Origin: a virus
Length of the DNA stretch: 33,896 nt
Strand: one strand, 5' to 3'
IMG/VR virus record: IMGVR_UViG_3300031673_000270
Coordinates: 1-33,896 of that record
Shown: piece after piece, positions 28,701 to 33,896 of the stretch
Layout of the letters: each line of letters opens with the position of its first letter
How positions within the stretch are numbered: position 1 is the stretch's first letter
Translations under genes and position numbers: made by a program
The notes under the pieces: model-generated
Told to the model about the DNA's origin: nothing
What the model saw: the letters and a program-made list of their open reading frames with translations, nothing else
Databases searched by the model: none

Positions 28701-29387
28701 ATATTTAAAGATGGTGATGGTTTCCTTAACTTTAATGTTAGGGCGGGTGGAGTTGACTATCAAGTTCGTCAACCTATTTTCTGGCAGCGTGACACTTGGC
28801 ATCGAATAATGTGTACCTACAAAATGAACAGTGCCAACAACAGAGACGAAGTAAGGTTATTTGCAGATGGGGAAGAGAGAGGGATGGTTCTTTTTGGAGC
28901 TGGGTTAATTTTCGGTACCGGAGTGGTTTTCGGACAAGGTTTAGCTGGTTTGGATAACAGTCGATTAATTGCTGATATAAACTTTTACGATCCGATTAAT
29001 CAATTTTATCTTGGATCGGATTATCTTCGCGTCCATACTGCACAAGCCCGGTTTGACAACCTTAAACTTAGCAATACTGCGCGAGCGCCAGTAGTGGTAG
29101 CTGGGCAGGCTAAAGACATTAATTACAGTTCTAATTTAGATGTAGTATTTCCTGTGGTAGAAGATGCATTTACCACATTTTTGATTAATTTTGACCAACT
29201 TGTTACCAAGACTGAGAATTTAGCTGTATTACGTGATGAACAGTTTGGCATATTCAACTTTACCATGGATATCATTGATTCTTTTGGCATAGTTACTGAT
29301 GATGCCAAGGTTCAACAAATCATAGAAACTCTTATTACGGCATTAAAACCAGCTCAATCGAAGGCAACAATTAACTATATAGAGTAA
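22731..29387 (+). CDS. Very large tail/baseplate protein with two LamG-like domains (2218 aa)
   Basis: Probably a peripheral baseplate or fibre protein that touches the host surface. The N-terminus (1-100) is an Ig/fibronectin-like strand series (VRITRFRVVNSTSLRAQF), followed by helical segments and many beta-modules. HSPITNVFRVYN (about 518-529) and VELWDAGGSFNGY (826-838) copy modules of the preceding J-like protein. Two concanavalin/laminin-G-like domains are visible: about 1020-1310 (EEGTLECWVIPEWDG, then HHVAISWKLDTSDRRDEMHLF) and about 1820-2115 (EGTIEFWVSPRFD, then DTWHRIMCTYKMNSANNRDEV). LamG folds bind glycans or proteins, so host-surface attachment is plausible. The gene overlaps the J-like stop (TAATG at 22729-22733) with only a weak Shine-Dalgarno, so translation is probably coupled. 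Overall identity to a known named protein is not recognised. Confidence 0.65.
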   Translation: MANVRITRFRVVNSTSLRAQFTHNLDPTLDETNVSITAFTPGIPDPEVVTATVSEDIMYIYTYPLTPYAYYDVEFKSVGTKRFKSADGTNFLFEDGRTNVIRALGAEDPAESITATLKQYLNRGEGIYNLDVGTIINDIANSQGSQIGRALYDIKQSRSDNYLEVDIYDERKTRGPGPWDRLNEEGAFEIVRVGTTSTNATLSGSISFTSFPSDPITLQQASIINERLVAGTGTSTFNDLILTVAYSPVISMDSLTVLYQAGGTAEYDIRSLGYQIKNPRYDTSFASTLVTLEDNQIKLSNDVLESSTFILPAAGDVLVINYKYKSLGKIVDATTVVVTQVLDATREVTPPIINDFYLEHAPVVTEDDQVATAAGIAFLDPLANPPFSDTHPAFAKEIPFRTEGLPQRVGEYSVDYTTGRVVVYGAESNEGTGNFPPVATYKYRNTFSSRLDYTYNYDTYELAASPVRDLAGEVAEISFEYEMTLVPGQDFVAQQHTEVINERIENRLATLNSLYIQHSPITNVFRVYNETSEEIYTINRFSDNTVYFSYRTAPRIMAVNKERASFTDVLHEVLILESEFTNTLGTRVFKITLINDNIIGSTEDAIGSSYNSSVTFSRADIFETELYFDAQILSETANTNRLTVGQYQIDYREGVVYVGVSASRNLDLGSVNYKNGIVKPEYPHITSVSEVYYSISNITGIAQRITYTSIGDQAITPSAYDVTDERFLNEDTTLPYINAAGQITVSDNIKAVRGIYDVYDLTNHTTITNFGAGATVAANVITLDSDGIEKTENYTVGVGGTVTVQYLTPGAAIVGVSSVIRISDNVELWDAGGSFNGYVITLSGTGTPVPGNLVRVIYNVQLNGGATPVVDYNRGDYFIDYEYLADEILVSYEYGDNKIDFRESLEIEEGDTYYVTYKIGALRDSLLNNFGTLVDVPILNSFDTSLDRETYRDALQAALQSFTKGPTVPAMSLLVSLITKIDPRITEAVFDVWSLGISNLYWDGIDYTGTPTLMSGKFDLGVLLDTSGQTITFPVSSNLRLEEGTLECWVIPEWDGLDNDATLTFGGLKRDGYTLSASSIFIGADSHNPVYDDNYTFTVNRTDTSSPIGLPSAVYTQAGLFVYYNDVTKRWYMLVKDRPDGYTYEGTIQSSGEVYDVKHIPDLGEVTDSLRSYTDKIEFIMKLDSHDAASPDGYTTGDGYVPGYSFDGITFMADDQHYIFDFGGTEATNRFSLYKDGRGYLSFEAFDNGRSPTGKHSYKVSADVSAWLAGQAHHVAISWKLDTSDRRDEMHLFIDGIEVPNILRYGGIPTAASTDRFRTVKPEYIAGTVPAVIRTEDDMITIAGSTFVRSVSVDFDAAGVVPGDIIQILESGFGTYTILTVTGHVLEISGAAPSSFSDARFTINPYAVIVSSAIDLYNNIAVSLLRGTTETELPGLRADVPGYSVDKNALLQNVLTILGDAEVGDQILVRTLGMNFRRCRDRIYLWGDVSVLKTQLPPPINLDEVKIVPVPLPLLPIGPNNAVFVGGHFLATGIATTQTSNQVEGRRLEVRITGGNVNFGTPVRVTINGTSTGGVIENLLFNAAGSQITANKWQTITSVEVEVVPLVATRDSTAVEIKEAYTITYPDGNTNYPIVRFSFKTQTGFTIEGDGSAIVSDTEGVFVDSDIGNKLVISSPASVVGTYNIVDRTSTTEIEISPAPGVAFTNGIYDIYNVSIGRSGFQNGFFTFETAGQVDGYYNLPAGYYEFDYSAWLEVPYDHTQDFTAYIGSDINGEKQAKAIIDEFRILSEIRTDTRTGESISANEDSVTTDYNALREFEPDSNTLMLLHFNSLPFINDAEFYLSSTKEYLQSGNSINSEFNQSVVITDQPLEFNNTGRLATTSEGTIEFWVSPRFDTYNDPNTRFYFDASGSIVEETTSLTAGTVQTAGRISSVISVRLQTDTQNTGTDYYAAGSIGSDFRTIQLGKALPSQQTPVKINYIQAGLAGDRISIFKDGDGFLNFNVRAGGVDYQVRQPIFWQRDTWHRIMCTYKMNSANNRDEVRLFADGEERGMVLFGAGLIFGTGVVFGQGLAGLDNSRLIADINFYDPINQFYLGSDYLRVHTAQARFDNLKLSNTARAPVVVAGQAKDINYSSNLDVVFPVVEDAFTTFLINFDQLVTKTENLAVLRDEQFGIFNFTMDIIDSFGIVTDDAKVQQIIETLITALKPAQSKATINYIE
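24273..24360 (+). repeat. HSPxTN module, copy in the 2218-aa protein
   Basis: Residues 515-543 with HSPITNVFRVYNETSEEIY, the partner of the J-like copy at 20821-20910. It sits in a similar beta-rich context, suggesting the two neighbouring genes share ancestry over part of their length. Confidence 0.55.
25206..25320 (+). repeat. ELW/GSF module, copy in the 2218-aa protein
   Basis: Residues 826-863 with VELWDAGGSFNGYVITL and GNLVRVIYN, the partner of 21295-21420 in the J-like protein. Confidence 0.5.
25780..26655 (+). other. LamG/ConA-like domain 1 in the 2218-aa protein
   Basis: Residues about 1017-1308. The hallmarks are a G-T-x-E-x-W-V strand (GTLECWVIPEW), an H-H-V-A-I-S-W-K strand and a LFIDG-E/I turn near the end, as in Laminin_G_3 domains. 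An insertion of about 150 residues separates the first and last blocks, unlike in the simplest members. Confidence 0.6.
26736..26950 (+). other. Small beta-module, copy 1 in the 2218-aa protein
   Basis: Residues about 1336-1407, running from ITIAGSTFVRSVSVDF through GDIIQILESGFGTYTILTV to FTINPY. The pattern matches the second copy at 27663-27870 and the sheath segment at 1733-1936. Confidence 0.45.
27663..27870 (+). other. Small beta-module, copy 2 in the 2218-aa protein
   Basis: Residues about 1645-1713, running from FTIEGDGSAIVSDTEGVFV through GNKLVISS and VVGTYNIVD to GIYDIYNV. It has the same strand order as 26736-26950 and lies between the two LamG-like domains. Confidence 0.45.
28195..29080 (+). 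other. LamG/ConA-like domain 2 in the 2218-aa protein
   Basis: Residues about 1822-2117. It has the EGTIEFWVSPRF strand, then DTWHRIMCTYK and NRDEVRLFADGEERG, with the same order of signature strands as domain 1 (W-V strand, H-x-x-x strand, R-D-E-x-x-L-F-x-D-G). The two domains probably arose by duplication within the gene. Confidence 0.6.
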
Positions 29388-29388
29388 C

Positions 29389-32289
29389 ATGACCACCAGA
29401 TTAGACGTATCGACAGTTCAGAATATTTGGCACGACGCTCAGCGTGTAGATAAATCCGACATGGATGTGGAGCAGAGTTGTAATAACCAAGTTAATTCCG
29501 CAATTGTTAACAACTTTATGGGTTCGGGGGTTCTACCAGACAACCCTCAACCGTTAGTATTATTCGATTCTGACGATCTCACCGGTATTCAGGCTGAAAT
29601 TTTAGCAGCTGGAAACTTTGATGGGACCGGACTTGACATTCATACTCAACCTAGCGATTCCAATCTGGGCAATCAAATTGAAGTGGAATTAACCGGTTCG
29701 GATGTGCTGGGCAGACTGAGTGTTAAAGTATTAATTATAGGCTTATCTTTTGAAGGAGAGTTACAGTTAGATAGATTTTATTTCTATGCAAATGAGAAAC
29801 AAGTTACCTCTAAACATTATAAACATATTTTAACTGTAATGTTTAATGACTTCAAAGGTAACAACAATTGTTCGCGTAGTCTAGGCGGTAGAATAGTAAT
29901 GCGTGAAGCAGCACCGTTCGAACTTTCTCGTGATACCAAGATGGTGGCACAAGATGTAATGCCCGATCTGTTTTTTAGGGATTTCAAACCCGCCGATCAG
30001 GCGTTGGGAATGTTTCCCACCATTCAGGCAGCAATTGGTTCGGTTTATGATGCTAACAATCTTAATATCGATGTTACCGGAAGACAACCACCCCGCTCTA
30101 TTGACCCTAATGATGTAACTACCCGTATTGGACAAAAGTTCCAGGCACGTTCGGATAATATTCAGAAGGTTACTTTGCTATTAGGTGTAGAAAAAGACAC
30201 CACAGTCAGTACTGAGCACTGGTATGATTGGGAAGGTGACTTAGTTGTTAGCATTTATCCTCTTCAAACTACTGTTAATTGTCCTACACAATTAGTTCCA
30301 GAATCAAGTATAGAGTACGATCCTGCTGCCGCTCCGGTAGCAGAGGTAAGTTTTAGTCAAGCAGATCTTAGAAGCATAGGATATGTATTAACAGGGGTAG
30401 CGCAGCCACTGGATATTATATTTAGCAATACCGCTATTGCACAAGCTGGAGGTATTACAGTTGGAAACTATTATGCCGTTACGTTTAGGCGCTCTGGTGC
30501 AGCCAATGCGGGAACCATCTTCTCTGAAATGGGCACCAACCGTTTAGATAACTCCAGGTTCACTATATACAGTGGCATTTGGACCGATGTGGTAGAAGAA
30601 GATTTGTGGTTCCAAGTTTGGTCAGATGCCGCTAAAGTTTCTGATGGTAAAGGTTATGATGCCGGAAATGGTATTCAATATCCTAAAACCACCATCGATA
30701 CGTCTACCGGAGCTTATATCGATAATGAGATTGGCGGTTTCTCGTTAGTTAACACAGGACAGAGTATTGTAAATACGGGAATAATTCAAGCCACCACCAA
30801 TGAAACCGTTACAGTACAAGATGAACGCACTGGAGATAACGTATATTCTCGCCAACAGTTTGTTCCTTCGTTTAGCTTTGTTACAACGTCAGAATTAACT
30901 ACTTTAAAACAAACAACGGAACCGCTAATTATTGGCTGCGCGGTAGATGTGAACCCAAAGGTAACAGACGTTATCATTGGTAGTCAAATCTATCCTGGAT
31001 TGGCAAAAGGCGACGATTTTATTATCATTAATCCCGGTGCGGATTTGTTGTCCGTTCGTTTGGTGGGACGTAAGCTGATTCCCAATAATACGTGTAATGC
31101 GTTAGATTATAGAATTTATGGTGTAGAACTGTGTGTAGACGGATACGGAGATGTCAACGGTGATGGGTATATTAATGATAGCGACATTACGCGTGCCAGC
31201 ACTCTTTTAGGGGAGAGTATTTGGTCCGCATCTACACAGCAAAAAATTGTAGATGGATATTTTTCTACTTTAGAGCTACTTCGGGCAGACGTGGATGGGG
31301 ATGGGTATATAACTGTTAACGATATTGATTTAATTACTAATTATGTTAATAGAAGTATAAACTCTTTTCCAGTAGGCACTTCTTTCAACCACCTTACATT
31401 AACCGTTCAACAAAGCATAGGTAGATATGATGGTTATTATGATTGTAATGGGCGGGTAAGGCTAGACGGCTATCACGAATATAACATTGTTGATCCGTCT
31501 TCATTAAGTGCAGCAGAGCTGGTTTACGATGGGTATTTGGCGGCAGTCAATATTGAAGCCTCCGATTCGGTATTTACTACAGTTCCTTTCCCAGGAGTTA
31601 CGTACGAAATAGATTTTCAGCCTTTCTGGCAAGACTATCTTTTGGTGTTTTCTAGCAGTGCTCGCATGTTGCCAGCCGCATTTACTTACGCTGCTAGCGC
31701 AACAAGCACTTCGTGCAGTACCGCTTTAACATTTGAATGTACTGACAGGAACACCACGGTTCCAGCTTGCGATCCCGGTAGGAACGATTTATTTGTTCCG
31801 GCTAATTTGATAATTGGTACAGGGGGAGAAATTCTTCGACCCAATGGCGACAACTACAAGGTAGACGTAGAAATAGGTACTGTAATTCTTCAGTTACCAG
31901 ACACGCCGTTATCTGAATCGATCATTGATGTATTCCGAAGTTTCGTGGCGGATCGTGGTGATGGTTTTACAAATAGCGGGTACGCTGCCATGCGATATTC
32001 TGATTGTACTACGGTGCAGCCAGAAGACCTGAGTTTGAACAAGATTAGATTCGGGGTATCTTTACAGTCATTTTCTAATTTAGATGGTTATTTTGTGGAT
32101 GACATCATCGGTGTGTATATGGATTACAATTCTGGTATTTTAAAGCTTACTATTAAGGATTTGTCGGTAGATACGATTTATCTTACGCTGGTAACCAAGA
32201 TTCAGATATTGGTATATCTTAAGAAAGCTGGTTGGAATAACGAGGTGCTAACGGTAGGACCGGACGAGGTGGCTGGTCTAATATCTTAA
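29389..32289 (+). CDS. Distal tail protein with dockerin-like domain (966 aa)
   Basis: Last gene of the tail operon, probably a distal baseplate or receptor-binding protein. Residues 1-230 look like a baseplate-attachment region, with a VEVELTGSDVLGRL-like strand set and YKHILTVMFNDFKG. Around 330-480 the sequence is beta-rich and carbohydrate-binding-like. At 588-599 and 634-645 are two canonical calcium loops (Asp588, Asn590, Asp592, Asn596, Asp599; Asp634, Asp636, Asp638, Thr642, Asp645), each followed by a helix, as in dockerin type I pairs. A degenerate third loop (DCNGRVRLDG) follows at about 690. The tripeptide DGY occurs about eight times. The C-terminal 200 residues are another beta-domain. 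The start ATG is 1 base after the upstream stop, with a weak Shine-Dalgarno. The intrinsic terminator follows 24 bases after the stop. Confidence 0.6.
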   Translation: MTTRLDVSTVQNIWHDAQRVDKSDMDVEQSCNNQVNSAIVNNFMGSGVLPDNPQPLVLFDSDDLTGIQAEILAAGNFDGTGLDIHTQPSDSNLGNQIEVELTGSDVLGRLSVKVLIIGLSFEGELQLDRFYFYANEKQVTSKHYKHILTVMFNDFKGNNNCSRSLGGRIVMREAAPFELSRDTKMVAQDVMPDLFFRDFKPADQALGMFPTIQAAIGSVYDANNLNIDVTGRQPPRSIDPNDVTTRIGQKFQARSDNIQKVTLLLGVEKDTTVSTEHWYDWEGDLVVSIYPLQTTVNCPTQLVPESSIEYDPAAAPVAEVSFSQADLRSIGYVLTGVAQPLDIIFSNTAIAQAGGITVGNYYAVTFRRSGAANAGTIFSEMGTNRLDNSRFTIYSGIWTDVVEEDLWFQVWSDAAKVSDGKGYDAGNGIQYPKTTIDTSTGAYIDNEIGGFSLVNTGQSIVNTGIIQATTNETVTVQDERTGDNVYSRQQFVPSFSFVTTSELTTLKQTTEPLIIGCAVDVNPKVTDVIIGSQIYPGLAKGDDFIIINPGADLLSVRLVGRKLIPNNTCNALDYRIYGVELCVDGYGDVNGDGYINDSDITRASTLLGESIWSASTQQKIVDGYFSTLELLRADVDGDGYITVNDIDLITNYVNRSINSFPVGTSFNHLTLTVQQSIGRYDGYYDCNGRVRLDGYHEYNIVDPSSLSAAELVYDGYLAAVNIEASDSVFTTVPFPGVTYEIDFQPFWQDYLLVFSSSARMLPAAFTYAASATSTSCSTALTFECTDRNTTVPACDPGRNDLFVPANLIIGTGGEILRPNGDNYKVDVEIGTVILQLPDTPLSESIIDVFRSFVADRGDGFTNSGYAAMRYSDCTTVQPEDLSLNKIRFGVSLQSFSNLDGYFVDDIIGVYMDYNSGILKLTIKDLSVDTIYLTLVTKIQILVYLKKAGWNNEVLTVGPDEVAGLIS
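31138..31360 (+). other. Dockerin-like tandem calcium-binding repeat
   Basis: Two loops, DVNGDGYINDSD (588-599) and DVDGDGYITVND (634-645), have Asp/Asn at positions 1, 3 and 5, Asn/Thr at 9 and Asp at 12. Each is followed by a short helix (ITRASTLLG and IDLITNYVN). The F-hand form (loop then helix, without a leading E-helix) and the roughly 46-residue spacing are typical of dockerin I. Confidence 0.75.
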
Positions 32290-32312
32290 AACCCAGACTA
32301 CAAAAATATGTG

Positions 32313-32342
32313 CCGGCTATTCGAAAGGATAGCCGGTTTTTT
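32313..32342 (+). terminator. Rho-independent terminator closing the tail operon
   Basis: A 10-bp stem, CCGGCTATTC (32313-32322) with GGATAGCCGG (32327-32336) containing one T-G wobble, is capped by a GAAA tetraloop and followed at once by six T residues (32337-32342). It is among the clearest intrinsic terminators possible. It lies 24 bases after the stop of the 966-aa gene and ends transcription of the tail operon. Confidence 0.93.
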
Positions 32343-32378
32343 GTCGAGAGTGATATAGACACTTATTTAGGAACAGAA

Positions 32379-33548
32379 ATGAAGATTAAGATACAGCAGT
32401 TTCTTTTTAACAAAAACCATTCCTGGGCAATTGTTGGGCAAAACATTGGGCGTGCTTTACTTAAAAAAGGACATGATGTTCATTTTATTTCAACCGATGG
32501 TGTGCAGGAAAAATTTATACCACCAGATTTAAAGTCGTATATTAGAGAAAAACCTCAAGGAACTTATGATGCGCAAATATCTTATACGGCAATGAAAAAT
32601 TTTCCTGCATTTTTAAAAAATGGAAATAAAAATAGAATTGGCATTTGGAATTTTGAAACAACAATTCTGCCGCCCGGTTTTGCTAAATATTATAAATTTA
32701 CAGATAAATTTTGTCCGTCCTCCAAATTCGCCGCCAAAATATTCTCTGACAATGGCGTTCCAGAAAACCACATAGAAGTTGTGCCGCACGGAATTAATGT
32801 TGAAGAATATAGGTCTTTTGAAAGATATCCTTTAAAAACCCAAAAGAGATATAAAATATTAGCTAATATTGCACAACCACACGTCAGGAAAAACATAGAT
32901 GGATTATTTGAATCATACGGTATGGCGTTTAATAAAAACGATGATGTATGTTTGGTAGCTAAAGTTAGTGCTAAAAAGATTCCATCTCCTCAAGTAATAA
33001 AAGCTAGAACCAGCCGTGGCATTAGAAAACAGCAACAAAAACAAAGTGAAAAAAAAGACAAAATTAGTCAGTTTGATGTGGATTTTTATAGTATTTATAA
33101 TGCATTCTGTAACAAATATCCAAACCATGCCGAAGTAGAAATAATAAACGAATTCGTACCAAGCATGGTGCCCATCTACAACGTGTGTGATATAGTATAT
33201 TCAGTTACTCATGCCGAGTGTTTTTGGCTGCCAGGATTAGAAGGAATGGCGACCAACAATCTTATTATTGCTCCTAATTGGGGAGGGCAATTGGAATATA
33301 TGAATGAAGGTAATTCTTTACTAATCGATGGAAAAGAGGGGCGTGCTCCCAAGAAGATGCAGTATTGGGTTCCGTCACCTTATGCAGCTACGTTTATTCC
33401 AGATTTGGACGATGCCGCGGCAAAGTTACAGCAGGGAGTGAGAGAGTACGATACACTGATGACGAAGTTCCGACCAGGAATGAACGAACAATTAACACGT
33501 TTAACCTGGAATAACGTAAGTCAGATGATTTTAGACCTCATGGAGTGA
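32379..33548 (+). CDS. Glycosyltransferase, GT4-like GT-B fold (389 aa)
   Basis: A nucleotide-sugar-dependent glycosyltransferase. The ATG at 32379 is chosen because TAGGAAC (AGGA at 32369-32372) lies just upstream. A longer frame from GTG 32310 would run through the terminator hairpin and is rejected. The N-terminal half has the acceptor-side pattern (AIVGQNIGRALLKKGHDVHFIS) and PHGINVEEY (136-144). The C-terminal half has QPHVRKNIDGLFESY (166-180), VYSVTHAECFWLPGLEGMA with the E-x7-E pair Glu280/Glu288, and APNWGGQLEYMNEGNSLLI. There is a basic insert at about 205-230 (ARTSRGIRKQQQKQSEKKDK), probably a loop. It lacks membrane segments. Possible targets are virion proteins, modified phage DNA or host surface sugars; the sequence does not decide. 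It lies beyond the terminator and so needs its own promoter or read-through. Confidence 0.85.
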   Translation: MKIKIQQFLFNKNHSWAIVGQNIGRALLKKGHDVHFISTDGVQEKFIPPDLKSYIREKPQGTYDAQISYTAMKNFPAFLKNGNKNRIGIWNFETTILPPGFAKYYKFTDKFCPSSKFAAKIFSDNGVPENHIEVVPHGINVEEYRSFERYPLKTQKRYKILANIAQPHVRKNIDGLFESYGMAFNKNDDVCLVAKVSAKKIPSPQVIKARTSRGIRKQQQKQSEKKDKISQFDVDFYSIYNAFCNKYPNHAEVEIINEFVPSMVPIYNVCDIVYSVTHAECFWLPGLEGMATNNLIIAPNWGGQLEYMNEGNSLLIDGKEGRAPKKMQYWVPSPYAATFIPDLDDAAAKLQQGVREYDTLMTKFRPGMNEQLTRLTWNNVSQMILDLME

Positions 33549-33549
33549 T

Positions 33550-33663
33550 ATGAAATACGATGATCCTAACGTAATGGCTCAAGAGATGTTGCAACATCCA
33601 CACTACATCATGGCAGCCGATTCTCCGCTCAAGTTAAAGTCCCAACAACACAACAACAAATGA
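33550..33663 (+). pseudogene. 5' end of an unidentified gene interrupted by IS605-type copy 2
   Basis: The ATG at 33550 lies one base after the glycosyltransferase stop with GGAG at 33542-33545, a good start context. The first 28 codons (MKYDDPNVMAQEMLQHPHYI...) read like a real, acidic/helical protein start. From 33634 the sequence is the mobile element, so the frame acquires nine foreign codons (LKSQQHNNK) and stops at TGA 33661-33663. The family is not recognisable from 28 residues. The rest of the gene, if still present, should lie beyond the right end of the element, outside the window. Confidence 0.6.
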
Positions 33664-33665
33664 AT

Positions 33666-33687
33666 TCCACCGTCTTTAGACGGTGGA
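33666..33687 (+). repeat. Left-end palindrome of IS605-type element, copy 2
   Basis: Identical to 159-180: TCCACCGTCT and its complement around a TT centre. Full conservation between otherwise diverging copies supports a functional role as the LE hairpin. Confidence 0.75.
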
Positions 33688-33731
33688 TACAACAATATTT
33701 CTCAACAATTACGCATACTTCAGTATATCTA

Positions 33732-33896
33732 ATGATCAAATCTTTTAAATTTAGAATCTATCCTACTGATTCTCAAGAACGTAAAATTAGGAATGTTCTA
33801 CAGCTATGTCAAAGCCTATATAACGGCGCTCTGGAAGAGCGCCGTAATGCTTGGTCAAAAGAAAAACGCTCTGTAAAATACAAAGAACAACAAAAC
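33732..33896 (+). CDS. tnpB: TnpB/IS605 OrfB RNA-guided nuclease (N-terminal 55 aa, 3' truncated by window edge)
   Basis: The visible 55 residues start MIKSFKFRIYPTDSQERK and contain LYNGALEERRNAW, the standard N-terminal beta-strand and helix of TnpB. The frame is open at the window edge (ending KYKEQQN) where copy 1 has a stop. TnpB cuts DNA guided by an RNA made from the element's right end and helps the element persist at its site; whether this copy keeps the RuvC Asp/Glu/Asp residues cannot be seen. It starts with ATG, against GTG in copy 1. A 9-bp palindrome lies inside the coding sequence (same as 321-341 in copy 1). It interrupts the gene starting at 33550. Confidence 0.85.
   Translation, partial: MIKSFKFRIYPTDSQERKIRNVLQLCQSLYNGALEERRNAWSKEKRSVKYKEQQN

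Larger units (their letters stand above)
33634..33896 (+). mobile_element. IS200/IS605-type element, copy 2 (left part, runs off the window)
   Basis: This repeats copy 1 from TTAAAGTCCC onward, in the same orientation, with an 8-base ACAACAAC insertion near the start, a left-end palindrome identical to that of copy 1 (33666-33687) and only a few base changes in the tnpB part. Unlike copy 1 it continues past the AAAATA junction into further tnpB coding sequence, so it is the longer, possibly complete parent form. No tnpA is seen before tnpB, so the element is either tnpB-only or has tnpA elsewhere. The right end is outside the window. Confidence 0.8.

Noticed and set aside
32341-32369. Sigma70-like promoter before the glycosyltransferase (TTGTCG with TATTTA at 17 bases)
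   Set aside because: The -10 box matches only three of six consensus bases and the -35 box overlaps the terminator T-run, so it is not convincing.
32310-32378. GTG-initiated N-terminal extension of the glycosyltransferase
   Set aside because: It overlaps a textbook intrinsic terminator, has no ribosome binding site, and the residues it adds do not resemble a GT-B N-terminus, whereas MKIKIQQF from 32379 does.

Overview
The window is most of the tail and baseplate module of a large contractile-tailed bacteriophage (myovirus), probably a large- or jumbo-genome phage. All real genes lie on the + strand, are packed end to end (several TAATG stop/start overlaps) and use TAA, TAG and TGA as ordinary stops, so the standard bacterial code applies. 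The host cannot be named from the sequence. The evidence is the order of hallmark proteins: tail sheath, tail tube, a tail assembly chaperone pair joined by a -1 frameshift, tape measure, a baseplate hub/spike group, a gp25-like wedge protein, a Baseplate_J-like wedge protein, then two very large distal proteins. Family calls were made by eye from sequence; no database search was run.

Layout. 1-131: the 3' end of an unidentified gene. 132-487: no full gene. It holds an internally deleted IS200/IS605-type element (about 135-410) with both subterminal palindromes and a 49-codon tnpB remnant, then the leader of the sheath gene. 488-32289: the tail operon: sheath, tube, chaperone (with frameshift extension), tape measure, a tube-like/hub adaptor protein, a 1733-aa hub protein, an OB-fold spike protein, a 698-aa protein with strongly hydrophobic membrane-type segments, a 559-aa unknown protein, gp25-like, J-like, a 2218-aa protein with two LamG/ConA-like domains, and a 966-aa protein with a dockerin-like pair of calcium loops. 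32313-32342: a strong intrinsic terminator closes the operon. 32379-33548: a GT4-type glycosyltransferase. 33550-33663: the first 28 codons of another gene, cut off by a second, longer copy of the same IS605-type element, whose tnpB runs out of the window at 33896.

How the genes fit together. Sheath and tube polymerise around the tape measure with help from the chaperone and its frameshifted form. The tube-like protein, the 1733-aa hub and the OB-fold spike form the central baseplate. The hydrophobic 698-aa protein sits just after the spike gene and may act at the host membrane during DNA entry (inference). The gp25-like and J-like proteins form the wedges. The 2218-aa and 966-aa proteins are probably peripheral baseplate or fibre proteins that contact the host surface. 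Small beta-modules recur in the sheath, J-like and 2218-aa proteins, suggesting that surface modules are exchanged between virion genes.

Most worth a second look: the A AAA AAA frameshift site with an upstream Shine-Dalgarno-like stimulator, the dockerin-like domain in a phage tail protein, the membrane-type baseplate protein, and the two related IS605-family copies in direct orientation that bracket the whole tail module.
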